7,137 bases of DNA, from positions 1-7,137 of the forward strand of contig SVMQ01000110.1 in NCBI GenBank assembly GCA_015067375.1, written 5' to 3'. Of this stretch, positions 6,651-7,137 are shown piece by piece. The notes below the pieces were generated by a model, which searched no databases, was not told the origin of the DNA, and saw only the letters and a program-made list of their open reading frames with translations. Source of the DNA: Oscillospiraceae bacterium. GTDB lineage: Bacteria > Bacillota > Clostridia > Oscillospirales > Ruminococcaceae. Numbering within the stretch: position 1 is the first letter of the stretch; every line of letters begins with the position of its first letter. The translations under genes were made by a program, and so were the position numbers.

Positions 6651-7137
6651 ATGATAAATAACCATAAGGTGATCGGTGTATGCGTGACCAAGGTGCAGTA
6701 TCGTGCCGAGTCTACATATCTTACACACCTCAATGCTGCTGCAACAAAGCTTGGCTACAAGCTGATGATATTCAACAGCGTGGCAGACAGCGATAACTAT
6801 TTTGATGAGGGCGCAAGATCTGTTTACAGCATCATAAATCACGATATAGTTGATGTACTTGTTATCTTGTCCAGCACTTTCGGTGTTAAGGAGATAGAAA
6901 AGGCGATCATCGCAAAGGCTCATGCGCACGGCACTCCCGTAATCCTTATCGACCGCGAGGACGACGGCTGCTATTCCATCGTAAAGCGTTATGGTGCCGC
7001 GCTCAAGGCGATCATCAACCATGTCATCCGCGATCATGGGGTCACGGATACATTCTTCCTTGCAGGCAGGAGAAATAACGACCCTATATCCGATTTCAGA
7101 CTCAGATGCTACAGGGAAGTGCTCAAGGAGAACGGTC
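6651..7137 (+). CDS. LacI-like periplasmic-binding-fold protein lacking HTH, 3' end outside window
   Basis: The frame opens at ATG 6651 and is still open at the window edge (162 complete codons). An in-frame TGA at 6642-6644 rules out an earlier start. The ribosome binding site is GTGGTGA (6638-6644), a 6 of 7 match to GAGGTGA. The protein begins directly with KVIGVCVTK, the first strand of a type 1 periplasmic-binding (LacI/GalR sensor) fold. It continues with a helix (TYLTHLNAAATKLGYKLMIF), a second unit reading DVLVILSSTF, then GTPVILIDRE and TDTFFLAGRRNNDPISDFRLRCYREVLKENG, which match the order of LacI-type sensor domains. No helix-turn-helix precedes it and no signal peptide or lipobox is seen, so it should be a cytosolic ligand sensor with an output domain further on. 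In clostridia such N-terminal sensors are found on GGDEF proteins, among others; given the neighbours a c-di-GMP output is plausible but not visible. Confidence 0.8.
   Translation, partial: MINNHKVIGVCVTKVQYRAESTYLTHLNAAATKLGYKLMIFNSVADSDNYFDEGARSVYSIINHDIVDVLVILSSTFGVKEIEKAIIAKAHAHGTPVILIDREDDGCYSIVKRYGAALKAIINHVIRDHGVTDTFFLAGRRNNDPISDFRLRCYREVLKENG

Noticed and set aside
6633..7037. 134-codon frame on the - strand at the right edge
   Set aside because: It is antisense to the binding-fold gene, whose sense translation shows a coherent LacI-like sensor with promoter and ribosome binding site.

Overview
The window looks like chromosome from a Gram-positive clostridial anaerobe, most likely a Ruminococcus-like member of the Oscillospiraceae/Ruminococcaceae. 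The evidence is moderate AT richness with very AT-rich intergenic stretches, strong AGGAGG-type ribosome binding sites, extended -10 sigma-A promoters, and a bacterial Ig-like (Big_2) surface protein next to many second-messenger genes. The genus is inferred from style only; no rRNA or other marker gene is present.

Layout. (1) Positions 2-1267 (+) hold the 3' part of a secreted or surface protein with three Big_2 repeats and an unrecognised C-terminal domain, closed by a strong terminator. (2) Positions 1515-2585 (+) encode a six-helix membrane diguanylate cyclase with an intact GGEEI active site. (3) It converges on a cytosolic GGDEF-EAL protein (2646-4337, -), whose EAL phosphodiesterase site is complete and whose GGDEF site is degenerate; a long hairpin between the two can terminate both strands. 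(4) The phosphodiesterase gene diverges from a methyl-accepting chemotaxis protein gene (4592-6274, +). The roughly 250 bp between their starts carries two clear promoters and an 11-bp perfect inverted repeat. (5) After a 376-bp gene-free stretch with a hairpin and a promoter, a gene starts at 6651 (+) and runs off the window. It encodes a LacI-like periplasmic-binding fold with neither signal peptide nor helix-turn-helix.

Together, four neighbouring genes concern signal input and cyclic-di-GMP: one maker, one probable degrader, one chemoreceptor, and one soluble ligand-binding protein whose output domain lies outside the window. Each appears to be a single-gene unit with its own sigma-A promoter. 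Three of these promoters share the same -35 block, TTGAYRTTTTG, with a 17-bp spacer and TGn extended -10, which could mean co-regulation or could simply be a favoured core promoter type. I see no transposon, CRISPR array, tRNA, rRNA or phage gene, and no clearly new system. The most interesting points are the shared promoter block with its inverted repeat, the degenerate I-site of the cyclase, the BamE/BLIP-like motif in the Big_2 protein, and the HTH-less binding-fold gene at the right edge.
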